Below are positions 6,544 to 12,508 of a DNA stretch of 12,508 nt, in pieces. This DNA comes from Caryophanales bacterium UBA6356 (GTDB lineage: Bacteria > Bacillota_I > Bacilli_A > RFN20 > CAG-826): positions 4,978-17,485 of the forward strand of contig DJRQ01000039.1 in the NCBI GenBank assembly GCA_002440125.1, read 5' to 3'. Position 1 is the first letter of the stretch; the number at the start of each line of letters is the position of its first letter. A program made the position numbers and the translations under genes. The notes beneath the pieces were generated by a model. That model had not been told where the DNA came from, did no database searches, and saw nothing but the letters and a program-made list of their open reading frames with translations.

Positions 6544-8097
6544 ATGGAGAAAAAGCGCGTTGTCGTCATTGGTGCCGGTCCGGCGGGTTTAGCCGCGGCC
6601 TATGAGCTCTCAAAGCATGAAGGATATGAAGTCGTCGTCTTAGAAGCGGAGAACTTCGTCGGCGGCATCTCTCGAACCGTCCTTTATAAGGGCAATCGGA
6701 TGGATATCGGAGGTCATCGCTTCTTCACCAAAAACGACCGGGTGAACGCTTTGTGGAATGAGCTTATGCCCATCCAAGGAGCGCCAGCCTGGGATGACCG
6801 CACATTGGGGAATGAAAAAAAATGGAATATCGGCGGCCCCGATCCGGAAAAGGAAGATAACGTCATGCTCCTCCGCCATCGCGTCTCCCGCATCTACTTT
6901 TTAAAAAAGTTCTTCGACTACCCCATTTCCCTTAAACCGCAAACGTTCATCAATATGGGTTTCCTCCGCACAATGAAGTGTGGCTTTGGCTATATTGGAA
7001 GCAGCATTCATAAAAGAGAAGAAAAATCGCTCGAAGATTTCTATATCAATCGTTTTGGAAAGCCTCTTTACGAGCTCTTTTTCAAGGATTACACAACAAA
7101 GCTTTGGGGAGTCTCTCCCAAAAACCTTTCCCCCGATTGGGGCGCCCAACGCGTCAAGGGGCTCTCTCTTTGGAAGGCCTTAGGAGAGGCGCTTACAAAG
7201 CCTTTTAAAAAAGAGCAAAAAAACGTTGAAACCACTTTAATAGATCAATTCCAATACCCCAAATTCGGACCGGGGCAATTCTATGCCAAGATGGCTGAAA
7301 TATTGGCAAGGAAAGGCGTGAGATTTATTTATGACGCCAAAGTCTCAAAAGTCATCCTTGACGAAAACCATAATATCTACGGCTTGCAAACCGAGGATGG
7401 GCAGATGATTGATGGAGACTATTTCCTTTCGAGTATGCCCATTAAAGATCTCTTTGAGGCGTTGGGAAAAGAAAACGTCTCTCAAAACGCCTTTGAAATA
7501 GCCACATCTCTCCCCTATCGCGATTTCATTACCGTTGGCATCCTTCTTGATGGCTTAGCCATCCAAAACAAGACCAAGATTAAAACCATCAACAATATCG
7601 TTCCCGATAATTGGATCTACGTCCAAGAAAAAGAAGTCAAAATGGGACGCATCCAAATTTTCAATAATTGGTCTCCGTATATGGTGTTAGACCGAGAGCA
7701 CAAGGTGTGGATGGGGTTAGAATACTTCGCAAACGAAGGGGATCTGTTGTGGACAAAAAGCGACAAGGAGTTTATCGACATGGCCATTAAAGAACTTCTC
7801 TTTATGGGTCTAATCAAAAACGAAAACGATGTCTTGGATGCGACCCGCATCAAGGTCAAAAAGGCTTACCCAGCCTATTTCGGCTCCTACGCGAATTTCC
7901 CCCTCGTCCAGAAAGAGCTCGATGCCATATCGAACCTTTATTGCATTGGACGAAATGGACAACACCGTTACAACAACATGGATCACTCGATGCTCACCGG
8001 ACTTATCGCTGCCGATAAAATCGTGATGGGCGATAGGAATAAAGAGGATCTATGGTCCGTCAACGCCGAAAAAGAATATCACGAAGAGAAAAAATAA
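6544..8097 (+). CDS. FAD-dependent oxidoreductase, UDP-galactopyranose-mutase/amine-oxidase type
   Basis: A 517-aa cytoplasmic flavoprotein. Seen: the dinucleotide fold VVVIGAGPAGLAAAYELS (GxGxxG at 10-15) with E34 as the ribose-binding acid, then VGGISRT, and MDIGGHRFF near 53-61, the flavin-contact motif of the UDP-galactopyranose mutase/protoporphyrinogen-oxidase superfamily. The C-terminal FAD-contact stretch is YCIGRNGQHRYNNMDHS followed by a helix. There is no membrane segment. It is longer than classic Glf (about 370-400 aa), so it belongs to the broader NAD(P)/FAD family and the substrate is unknown. A sugar-nucleotide or isoprenoid-type redox role is possible. No glycosyltransferase lies nearby. 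The degenerate macro-domain gene follows 29 bp downstream and is probably co-transcribed. Confidence 0.85.
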   Translation: MEKKRVVVIGAGPAGLAAAYELSKHEGYEVVVLEAENFVGGISRTVLYKGNRMDIGGHRFFTKNDRVNALWNELMPIQGAPAWDDRTLGNEKKWNIGGPDPEKEDNVMLLRHRVSRIYFLKKFFDYPISLKPQTFINMGFLRTMKCGFGYIGSSIHKREEKSLEDFYINRFGKPLYELFFKDYTTKLWGVSPKNLSPDWGAQRVKGLSLWKALGEALTKPFKKEQKNVETTLIDQFQYPKFGPGQFYAKMAEILARKGVRFIYDAKVSKVILDENHNIYGLQTEDGQMIDGDYFLSSMPIKDLFEALGKENVSQNAFEIATSLPYRDFITVGILLDGLAIQNKTKIKTINNIVPDNWIYVQEKEVKMGRIQIFNNWSPYMVLDREHKVWMGLEYFANEGDLLWTKSDKEFIDMAIKELLFMGLIKNENDVLDATRIKVKKAYPAYFGSYANFPLVQKELDAISNLYCIGRNGQHRYNNMDHSMLTGLIAADKIVMGDRNKEDLWSVNAEKEYHEEKK

Positions 8098-8126
8098 AAA
8101 ATCCACGGTAAAACACCTTTATTTTT

Positions 8127-8693
8127 ATGCATGAATTCCTTCCTATAAGTAATATCGATCACGCTTTAATAAAAGAGGCGCGGGAGCAAGTGGAGCTCTT
8201 TAAGAAAAGCGCTTTGAAAATCAAAGATATCGATGCCATCGTTTGCCCAACTCTTAGTTCCTTAAAGCCACGTGAAGGAATTGCCTTGGATATCTATCGA
8301 AGCCTTGATAAAAGGTATTGGGAATTTTGCCGTTGCTCGAAACTCCTAAACACTTCCGAAGTTCTTTTCTATGGAGGAAGTACCCCAAACATACTACACG
8401 TCGTTCCGCCTAGCTTCACCAAAAGCGAGAAAGACCCCTTATCCTTAGAAAACGCCTATTGGAACCTCTTAGAATGCGCGAAAGAACATCTCATACTGTC
8501 TTTGGCTTTTCCACCTTTGGAACGGAAACGAGAGGAATATCCTTCTTATCTAGCCGTTCCGATTGCCTTTAAAACGATCGCCAAGTGGCTTTTGATGAAC
8601 GCCGAGTATCCTTTAAGCATCCTCTTTTGCGTCGAAGATGAAAAAGAATACGCCTATTATAGGAAGTTCTATAACAAATTCATGAATCATTAA
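8127..8693 (+). CDS. Degenerate macro-domain-like protein
   Basis: A 188-aa soluble protein that lines up by eye with the macro (ADP-ribose-binding) fold. IDAIVCPTLSS at 35-45 takes the place of DAIVNAANS. KLLNTSEVLF then ILHVVPPSF at 72-97 resembles the block before and including IIHTVGP. LECAKEHLILSLAFPPL at 115-131 matches the AFPAIST strand. AFKTIAKWLLMNAEYPLSILFCVEDEKEYAYY ends like macro domains do (FVxFDEEDYELY); it spans 147-178. The ADP-ribose-binding Asn, the glycine-rich GGGVD loop and the STGIYG loop are all absent, so classical binding or hydrolysis is doubtful. No Shine-Dalgarno is visible before ATG 8127. It may be read by coupling or re-initiation from the upstream FAD gene. 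The assignment is by pattern only. Confidence 0.62.
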   Translation: MHEFLPISNIDHALIKEAREQVELFKKSALKIKDIDAIVCPTLSSLKPREGIALDIYRSLDKRYWEFCRCSKLLNTSEVLFYGGSTPNILHVVPPSFTKSEKDPLSLENAYWNLLECAKEHLILSLAFPPLERKREEYPSYLAVPIAFKTIAKWLLMNAEYPLSILFCVEDEKEYAYYRKFYNKFMNH

Positions 8694-8764
8694 AAGGATC
8701 TCCGAGAAAGATTTTTTCTCTTATAAATTAACGTCAACGTCTTTCGTTTGAGAAAAGAAAGTTC

Positions 8765-8770
8765 TAAAAT
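8765..8770 (+). promoter_or_regulatory. Possible -10 for the aldolase gene
   Basis: TAAAAT about 14 bases before GAGGAGG (8784-8790). No acceptable -35 is found at 16-18 bp. The 106-bp gap also contains a weak AT-rich hairpin (GAGAAA 8704-8709 with TTTCTC 8715-8720) that might end the preceding transcript. Confidence 0.35.
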
Positions 8771-8799
8771 GATGCCACCGAACGAGGAGGTTTGGAATA

Positions 8800-9687
8800 A
8801 TGTTAGTCAATGCAACAAGAATGTTGAAAATCGCCCACGAAAATCATTATGCCGTCGGCCAATTCAACATTAACAACTTGGAATGGACGAAAGCCATTCT
8901 TTTAACGGCCCAAGAACTCAATTCACCCGTCATTCTCGGTGTCAGCGAAGGCGCTGGCAAATATATGGGCGGATTTAAAGTGGTTGCCGCGATGGTCAAA
9001 GCCATGGACGAAAGCCTTGGCATCACCGTCCCAGTCGTTTTACACCTCGACCATGGAACTTACGAAGGCGCGAAAGCCTGCATCGCCGCCGGATTCACAT
9101 CCATCATGTTCGACGGATCGCATCTTCCCTTCGACGAAAACGTCAAGAAAACCAAGGAACTCGTTGCTTTGGCTCACGACAAAGGCCTTTCTATCGAAGC
9201 CGAAGTCGGCGCAATCGGGGGAACCGAAGATGGCGTCACAGCCGATGGTGAAGTTGCCGACCCTGAAGAATGCAAAAAAATCGTTGCTCTTGGTGTCGAT
9301 TTCTTAGCGGCTGGTATCGGAAACATCCATGGCATCTATCCAACCGATTGGAAAGGACTCCATTTCGATGCGCTCGAAAAGATCTCCAAAGCTACGAATG
9401 GCATTCCTCTTGTTCTCCATGGCGGAACGGGTATCCCAGATGATCAGATTAAACACGCCATTCACGATGGCATGAGCAAGATCAATGTGAATACCGATTG
9501 CCAACTCGTCTTTGCTGAAGCCACTATCGAGTATTGCAAAGCCGGTAAAGCGGACCCCACTGCCGCCAACGAAAACAAAGGCTACGATCCTCGTAAACTC
9601 TTAAAGCCTGGATTCTTAGCCATCCAAGCCAAAGTCAAAGAAAAGATGGAACTCTTTGGCTCAGTTGGAAAAGCCGTCAACGAATAG
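8800..9687 (+). CDS. fba: Class II fructose-1,6-bisphosphate aldolase
   Basis: A 295-aa zinc-dependent aldolase of glycolysis/gluconeogenesis, cleaving fructose-1,6-bisphosphate to dihydroxyacetone phosphate and glyceraldehyde-3-phosphate. Catalytic Asp84 and Zn ligand His85 are in LHLDHGTYE. The acidic motif SIEAEVGAIGG has E133/E135. Zn ligands His177 (GIGNIHGIY) and His207 (VLHGGTGIP) are present, and INVNTD at 228-233 binds substrate phosphate and Schiff-base-free intermediates in the family. Length is close to Bacillus FbaA (285 aa). The strong GAGGAGG site, nine bases before ATG, fits a highly expressed gene. It is monocistronic, bounded by a strong terminator. Related class II aldolases act on tagatose-1,6-bisphosphate; FBP is the likelier substrate. 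Confidence 0.93.
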   Translation: MLVNATRMLKIAHENHYAVGQFNINNLEWTKAILLTAQELNSPVILGVSEGAGKYMGGFKVVAAMVKAMDESLGITVPVVLHLDHGTYEGAKACIAAGFTSIMFDGSHLPFDENVKKTKELVALAHDKGLSIEAEVGAIGGTEDGVTADGEVADPEECKKIVALGVDFLAAGIGNIHGIYPTDWKGLHFDALEKISKATNGIPLVLHGGTGIPDDQIKHAIHDGMSKINVNTDCQLVFAEATIEYCKAGKADPTAANENKGYDPRKLLKPGFLAIQAKVKEKMELFGSVGKAVNE

Positions 9688-9706
9688 TACGCTTTTACTC
9701 GAAAGG

Positions 9707-9739
9707 GCCCATTCTCCGGAGTGGGCTTTTTCTTTTTTT
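9707..9739 (+). terminator. Intrinsic terminator after fba
   Basis: GCCCATTC, loop TCCG, GAGTGGGC (eight pairs, one of them T-G), followed by a long T-rich tract. It lies 20 bp after the fba stop. Confidence 0.9.
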
Positions 9740-9744
9740 GCGAT

Positions 9745-9773
9745 TTGACATTTCTCGAAAAGCTTATTAAGGT
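9745..9773 (+). promoter_or_regulatory. Predicted promoter of the candidate small RNA
   Basis: A perfect TTGACA at 9745-9750, 17-bp spacer, then TAAGGT (9768-9773), a weak -10. It begins directly after the fba terminator T-tract and no protein gene follows on this strand for 2 kb, so it would drive only the short structured region that ends at 9874. Confidence 0.45.
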
Positions 9774-9779
9774 TAAGAG

Positions 9780-9874
9780 GAAGGGAAACCTTCAAAGAGA
9801 GCTTTAATCTCTACATTCCTTTGAACTGGGGCTAAATAAAGGAATGATGGCTAGAGGGTAACGCTCTCTTTTTT
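9780..9874 (+). ncRNA. Candidate unrecognised structured small RNA
   Basis: About 95 nt with several hairpins. (A) GAAGG (9780-9784), tetraloop GAAA, CCTTC (9789-9793). (B) AGAGA (9796-9800) with TCTCT (9808-9812). (C) ATTCCTTT (9815-9822) with AAAGGAAT (9838-9845), a perfect 8-bp stem with a 15-nt loop containing CTGGGGCTAA. (D) AGAG (9853-9856) with CTCT (9864-9867), which has one internal mismatch and leads into a six-T run (9869-9874). Alternatively AAAGAGAGC (9794-9802) pairs perfectly with GCTCTCTTT (9863-9871) to close the whole element, excluding B and D. Only five-codon ORFs occur. It does not match any RNA family I know. Transcription is inferred from the promoter and U-run. Confidence 0.45.
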
Positions 9875-9879
9875 AGCAA

Positions 9880-9904
9880 AAAAGCCACCTGGTTGGTGGC
9901 TTTT
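9880..9904 (-). terminator. Intrinsic terminator of the oligoendopeptidase gene
   Basis: On the minus strand AAAAGCCACC, 5-nt loop, GGTGGCTTTT, running into six T. It lies just after the peptidase stop. The stem is symmetrical and T follows on the plus strand too, so it may also stop rightward transcription. Confidence 0.88.
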
Positions 9905-9918
9905 AAGAAGCAAGCGAA

Positions 9919-11625
9919 CTAATCGATTTTATAAGAGGCGAGAACTCTCTTTAACGGTGCGATCGCATTCTTAAGGACGCCATCGTCGAATGGGACTTTA
10001 AGGCCGTCTTTTCTAACGAGTTCGCAGAATGGGTATTTTCCACCCATCTTGCAAAGCTTTAAGTACTTCTTCCACGCCTTCTCGTGGTTCTTGCGGTCCA
10101 AATTAAAGAATTCAAAGGCTAAGACTTGAGCCAAGGTATAATCGATGTAATAGAAAGGGTTCACAAAAATGTGAGCCTGGGTGAGCCAACGATGTCCGCT
10201 ATACATATAAGGGCAATCTTTTTCCGCTTCCACTTTCCATGGGGTGTATTTGATTTCAAGCTCATGCCATTTTTCGTCTCTTTGACTGGGAGTGGCGTTG
10301 GGATTCTCATAAACCCAATGTTGGAATTCATCAACCGTAACGCCATAAGGCAAGAAGGAAATGGAATCAGCCAAATGCACGTAACGATATCTCTCTGGTC
10401 GATCAAAGAAGAGATCCATATATGGCTCCGCGAAGAATTCCATCGACATTGAATCGATTTCACAACTTTCCATCGTCGGCATACGGTATTCAGGAATCTT
10501 AATCGAACGAGCCATATAGGCTTGGAAGCTATGGCCAAACTCATGAGTCAGGACATCAACATCGCCGCTTGTTCCATTGAAGTTCGAAAAGATGATGGGA
10601 CACTTATGCACGGGGAAATAAGTCATATAGCCGCCACTTTGTTTGCCAGGTTTCGCGTCGAGGAACATCAAATGATGCTCGTCCATGAAGCGGAAGAAAT
10701 AAGAGGTGTCCGGCGACAAAGCGTCATACATCTTTTTGGCGGCGGCCACTTTATCGGCAGTCGTACCTTTAGGAAGAGGATTTCCATCTTTGAAATGGAC
10801 GGCAAGATCGGTGATGTGGGGATCTTTAATCCCAAGGCGCTTCATTTGAACTTTAAAGATTCGATTGGCGAAAGGAGTCACATATTCACGAATGGCTTCG
10901 CGATATTTCCGAACCATTTCGGCATTGTAATCGAAACGGTTCATGCGGATATAGCCTAGTTCGACATAGTTCTTATAGCCAAGCTTTTTAGCCATTGCGT
11001 CGCGAACCTTCACAAGTTCATCGTAAATGCCCTCGAGCTCGTCTTTGCGCGTTTCAAGATAGCCATAATAGGCTTTGCCTGCTTCTTCGCGGGTCTTTCG
11101 ATCCACATCGCTTAGGAATTTTCCCATCTGAGGAAGGTTATAGGTTTCGCCACGAAAAGGGATCTTAATCGATGCGATCGCGGCATCGTATTTCATTTGC
11201 AAGTCATTTTCTTTTTGCGCTTCTTTAACGACTCTCTCGTCAAATCCTTTTAAGGAGTATTCATAGATGGTGAAGAGATGTTTCCCAAGCTTTTCCTCTA
11301 ATTCCTTGCGGAAGGGGGAGGCGAGAAAGGCTTTTGTGAATTCTTGCGACTGAAGATTGATAAGAGGAACCATGTCGTTTATCTTCTTCATCGCCTTCTC
11401 ATACTTTTTATTGGCTGTTTCCAAGCTAAAAAGAACCTGGATGTGAGTGATATCGTCGGAAATCTTATCTAAGAGCTTGGACATTCTGCGATAGGCCGAA
11501 AGGGCTTCTTTAGCGTCTTTTGCTCCTTTTAGTTCTTCAATAATAGCCTCGACTTTTCTCTCGAATACGGGAAGAGAAGGCACGCGGAACGGCCACTCTT
11601 CGAATTTTGCTAATTCTTTGCTCAT
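9919..11625 (-). CDS. M3-family oligoendopeptidase (PepF-like)
   Basis: A 568-aa cytoplasmic zinc metallopeptidase that trims short peptides. The zinc site is THEFGHSFQAY: HEFGH at 361-365 gives both His ligands and catalytic Glu362, and E389 in SCEIDSMSMEFF is the probable third ligand, 28 residues on as in thimet oligopeptidase. The long helical N-terminal half and HRWLTQAHIFVNPFYYIDY near 478-496 (tyrosine-rich substrate-binding region) fit the M3 oligoendopeptidase family, at the normal length of its shorter branch. No signal peptide. ATG 11625 is chosen because AAAGGA lies just upstream; a further-upstream TTG would add 12 unsupported residues. It has its own promoter and terminator, so it is monocistronic. 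Confidence 0.93.
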   Translation of the reverse strand: MSKELAKFEEWPFRVPSLPVFERKVEAIIEELKGAKDAKEALSAYRRMSKLLDKISDDITHIQVLFSLETANKKYEKAMKKINDMVPLINLQSQEFTKAFLASPFRKELEEKLGKHLFTIYEYSLKGFDERVVKEAQKENDLQMKYDAAIASIKIPFRGETYNLPQMGKFLSDVDRKTREEAGKAYYGYLETRKDELEGIYDELVKVRDAMAKKLGYKNYVELGYIRMNRFDYNAEMVRKYREAIREYVTPFANRIFKVQMKRLGIKDPHITDLAVHFKDGNPLPKGTTADKVAAAKKMYDALSPDTSYFFRFMDEHHLMFLDAKPGKQSGGYMTYFPVHKCPIIFSNFNGTSGDVDVLTHEFGHSFQAYMARSIKIPEYRMPTMESCEIDSMSMEFFAEPYMDLFFDRPERYRYVHLADSISFLPYGVTVDEFQHWVYENPNATPSQRDEKWHELEIKYTPWKVEAEKDCPYMYSGHRWLTQAHIFVNPFYYIDYTLAQVLAFEFFNLDRKNHEKAWKKYLKLCKMGGKYPFCELVRKDGLKVPFDDGVLKNAIAPLKRVLASYKID

Positions 11626-11687
11626 CGTTTTCCTTTCTTGAAAGCTCTTTTTTGAGCGCAAAAACGCAAAAGCTTTCTTTGCGGCCC

Positions 11688-11717
11688 ATTATAAGCACGA
11701 ACAAAAGAGAATGTCAC
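11688..11717 (-). promoter_or_regulatory. Predicted promoter of the oligoendopeptidase gene
   Basis: Minus strand GTGACA (11717-11712), 18-bp spacer, perfect TATAAT (11693-11688). Predicted start near 11681. The roughly 55-nt leader can form a hairpin of about ten pairs (11677-11668 with 11649-11640), and an overlapping alternative, CGCAAA (11683-11678) with TTTGCG (11670-11665), is followed by five T. Confidence 0.7.
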
Positions 11718-11822
11718 ACATTAAAAGAAAGAATAAGCCTCGTCTTTTGAGCATAGAAAAAGAAAGGCTAAGGCCAAGGCCCCTCTACGGTCTTTCGGAA
11801 AGCGTTCCTCCTATCGTATTCC

Positions 11823-11851
11823 TTGAAAGGGATGACGTTAAAAACTAGAAT
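11823..11851 (+). promoter_or_regulatory. Promoter of the NifU-like gene, giving a leaderless or near-leaderless mRNA
   Basis: TTGAAA (11823-11828), 17-bp spacer, TAGAAT (11846-11851), each 5 of 6 to consensus. The start codon at 11861 lies only nine bases after the -10, where transcription itself should begin, and there is no Shine-Dalgarno between them. Confidence 0.7.
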
Positions 11852-11860
11852 AAATCCGCT

Positions 11861-12157
11861 ATGGAAGACATTGAAAGACAAATCGATATCGTGCTTGATA
11901 AAATACGCCCTTTCTTGCAAAGAGAGGGGGGAGACGTTGAGCTTATAGGCTTCAAAGATGGCGTCGTTTACCTAAGGATGGTCGGCGCGTGCGAAGGATG
12001 CGCTTACGTGGATCAAGACATTTCAAGCGGCGTGGAAGTCATTTTGATGGAGGAGATCCCAGGAGTCATCCGCTGCGATGCGACAATGAACGTTCCGAAA
12101 GACGTCATGGACCGCTATATCGAACGCAAAGAAAGGGAGAATAAAAATGAACAGTGA
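11861..12157 (+). CDS. NifU C-terminal-domain Fe-S cluster scaffold/carrier protein
   Basis: A 98-aa cytoplasmic protein made of one NifU-like (Nfu) domain, which binds or carries a [4Fe-4S] cluster between two subunits for delivery to apo-proteins. Seen: VLDKIRPFLQREGGDVELI near 11-29; the cluster-binding CxxC in VGACEGCAYVD (C44, C47); and EEIPGVIRC. Bacillus YutI (111 aa) has the same layout (LRPFL..DGGD, LLGACGSC, EEVPGV). The charged C-terminal helix is extra. No ribosome binding site precedes the ATG, consistent with leaderless initiation from the promoter nine bases away. The last 11 bp overlap the next gene. This differs from the SufU/IscU type of scaffold. Confidence 0.9.
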   Translation: MEDIERQIDIVLDKIRPFLQREGGDVELIGFKDGVVYLRMVGACEGCAYVDQDISSGVEVILMEEIPGVIRCDATMNVPKDVMDRYIERKERENKNEQ

Positions 12158-12506
12158 GGCCTATCCGAAGAAGTATTTCGTTTTTATGGCTTTAGCCATC
12201 TTTTTCCTCTTGGCGGGTATCGCTTTATTCGCCCTCGCCGCATGGCTTATGATTGCAACCGGAGAGTTCCGCTATTTCTTTATTTCCTTTGCGGGCATGG
12301 CTCTTTTTATCCTCGGTGGCGTCTTCATGATCCTTATGGGCCGAATCCGAGTCAAGGCCTTTTGGGAAAGTCATCAAGCGAACATCACCATTTCCGCAAA
12401 TTCGCAAAATATCCTGCCAAACCACAGCAAAATATGCCCTCGTTGCCATGAAAAAAACGACAACGATGCCCTTTATTGCAAAAAGTGCGGAGAAAAGCTT
12501 TCTTAA
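12147..12506 (+). CDS. Two-TM membrane protein with C-terminal zinc ribbon
   Basis: A 119-aa protein I do not recognise as a named family. Two membrane helices at about 11-36 and 43-66 form a hairpin. A linker then leads to a C-terminal zinc ribbon, CPRCHEKNDNDALYCKKCG, with Cys 97, 100, 111 and 114. Ribbons of this kind at the end of small Bacillota membrane proteins are common and usually of unknown role; a rubredoxin-like metal knuckle is also possible. Its start overlaps the NifU-like gene by 11 bp with GGGAG seven bases upstream, so the two are co-transcribed and probably translationally coupled. The functional tie to Fe-S assembly is only positional. The gene is complete, ending 2 bp before the window edge. 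Confidence 0.75.
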   Translation: MNSEAYPKKYFVFMALAIFFLLAGIALFALAAWLMIATGEFRYFFISFAGMALFILGGVFMILMGRIRVKAFWESHQANITISANSQNILPNHSKICPRCHEKNDNDALYCKKCGEKLS

Positions 12507-12508
12507 GT

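Noticed and set aside
8704..8720. Hairpin GAGAAA/TTTCTC as a terminator after the macro-like gene
   Set aside because: Only six AT-rich pairs and no U-run directly after the stem; mentioned but not called.
9794..9874. T-box or fluoride-riboswitch resemblance of the candidate sRNA (AGGGTAACGC; TGATGGC then AGAGGG)
   Set aside because: The T-box core TGGNACCGCG is not present, the 5' part of the fluoride aptamer is missing, and no gene lies downstream on that strand.
11701..11822. Possible tRNA or small RNA in the gap between the peptidase and Nfu promoters
   Set aside because: It holds only short self-complementary pieces (GGCCAAGGCC, CTTTCGGAAAG), with no cloverleaf, no ORF with a start signal and no U-run.
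1..12508. Mobile element, phage, CRISPR or defence system
   Set aside because: No direct-repeat array, transposase, integrase, terminal inverted repeats or defence-type proteins are seen; the coding content is housekeeping.

Overview
The window is a chromosomal segment from a low-to-moderate GC Bacillota-type bacterium. The signs are AGGAGG-type ribosome binding sites, Gram-positive style promoters with frequent extended -10 elements, U-rich intrinsic terminators, a purine-class riboswitch, and best family resemblance to Bacillus-like housekeeping proteins. TGA is a normal stop (guaA and the NifU-like gene end in it) and Trp is TGG, so the Mycoplasma/Spiroplasma code is not in use. An uncultured gut Bacilli lineage would fit, but the genus cannot be named from this sequence. 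I see no phage, transposon, CRISPR, tRNA or rRNA.

Left part (1-5533), nucleobase salvage. Running leftwards are a uracil permease (uraA/pyrP type) and, 2 bp after its stop, uracil phosphoribosyltransferase (upp, cut by the window edge). Running rightwards are an AzgA/PbuG-type purine permease and GMP synthetase (guaA). The 537-bp divergent control region holds, for the uracil side, an extended -10 promoter and a leader with two intrinsic-terminator hairpins. For the purine side it holds a cre-like operator, a promoter, a guanine-class riboswitch aptamer (C at position 74) and a terminator. Uracil is imported and converted to UMP. Guanine or hypoxanthine is imported, and guaA converts XMP to GMP.

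Middle part (5535-8693): a convergent EamA/DMT-type transporter abuts guaA. Then a divergent extended -10 promoter starts a gene for a large FAD-dependent oxidoreductase of the UDP-galactopyranose-mutase/amine-oxidase type. It is followed by a short protein that reads as a degenerate macro (ADP-ribose-binding) domain lacking the usual binding loops.

Right part (8694-12508): class II fructose-bisphosphate aldolase with a strong terminator; then a 180-bp gap with a TTGACA promoter and a compact set of hairpins ending in a U-run, a candidate unrecognised small RNA; then, on the minus strand, an M3-family oligoendopeptidase. Finally there is a rightward pair: a NifU-C-terminal-type Fe-S scaffold that appears to be read from a leaderless mRNA, and an overlapping two-TM protein with a C-terminal zinc ribbon.

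Most genes are ordinary housekeeping. The less ordinary material is in the RNA and regulatory layer (uracil permease leader, variant guanine aptamer, candidate sRNA) and in the degenerate macro-domain protein.
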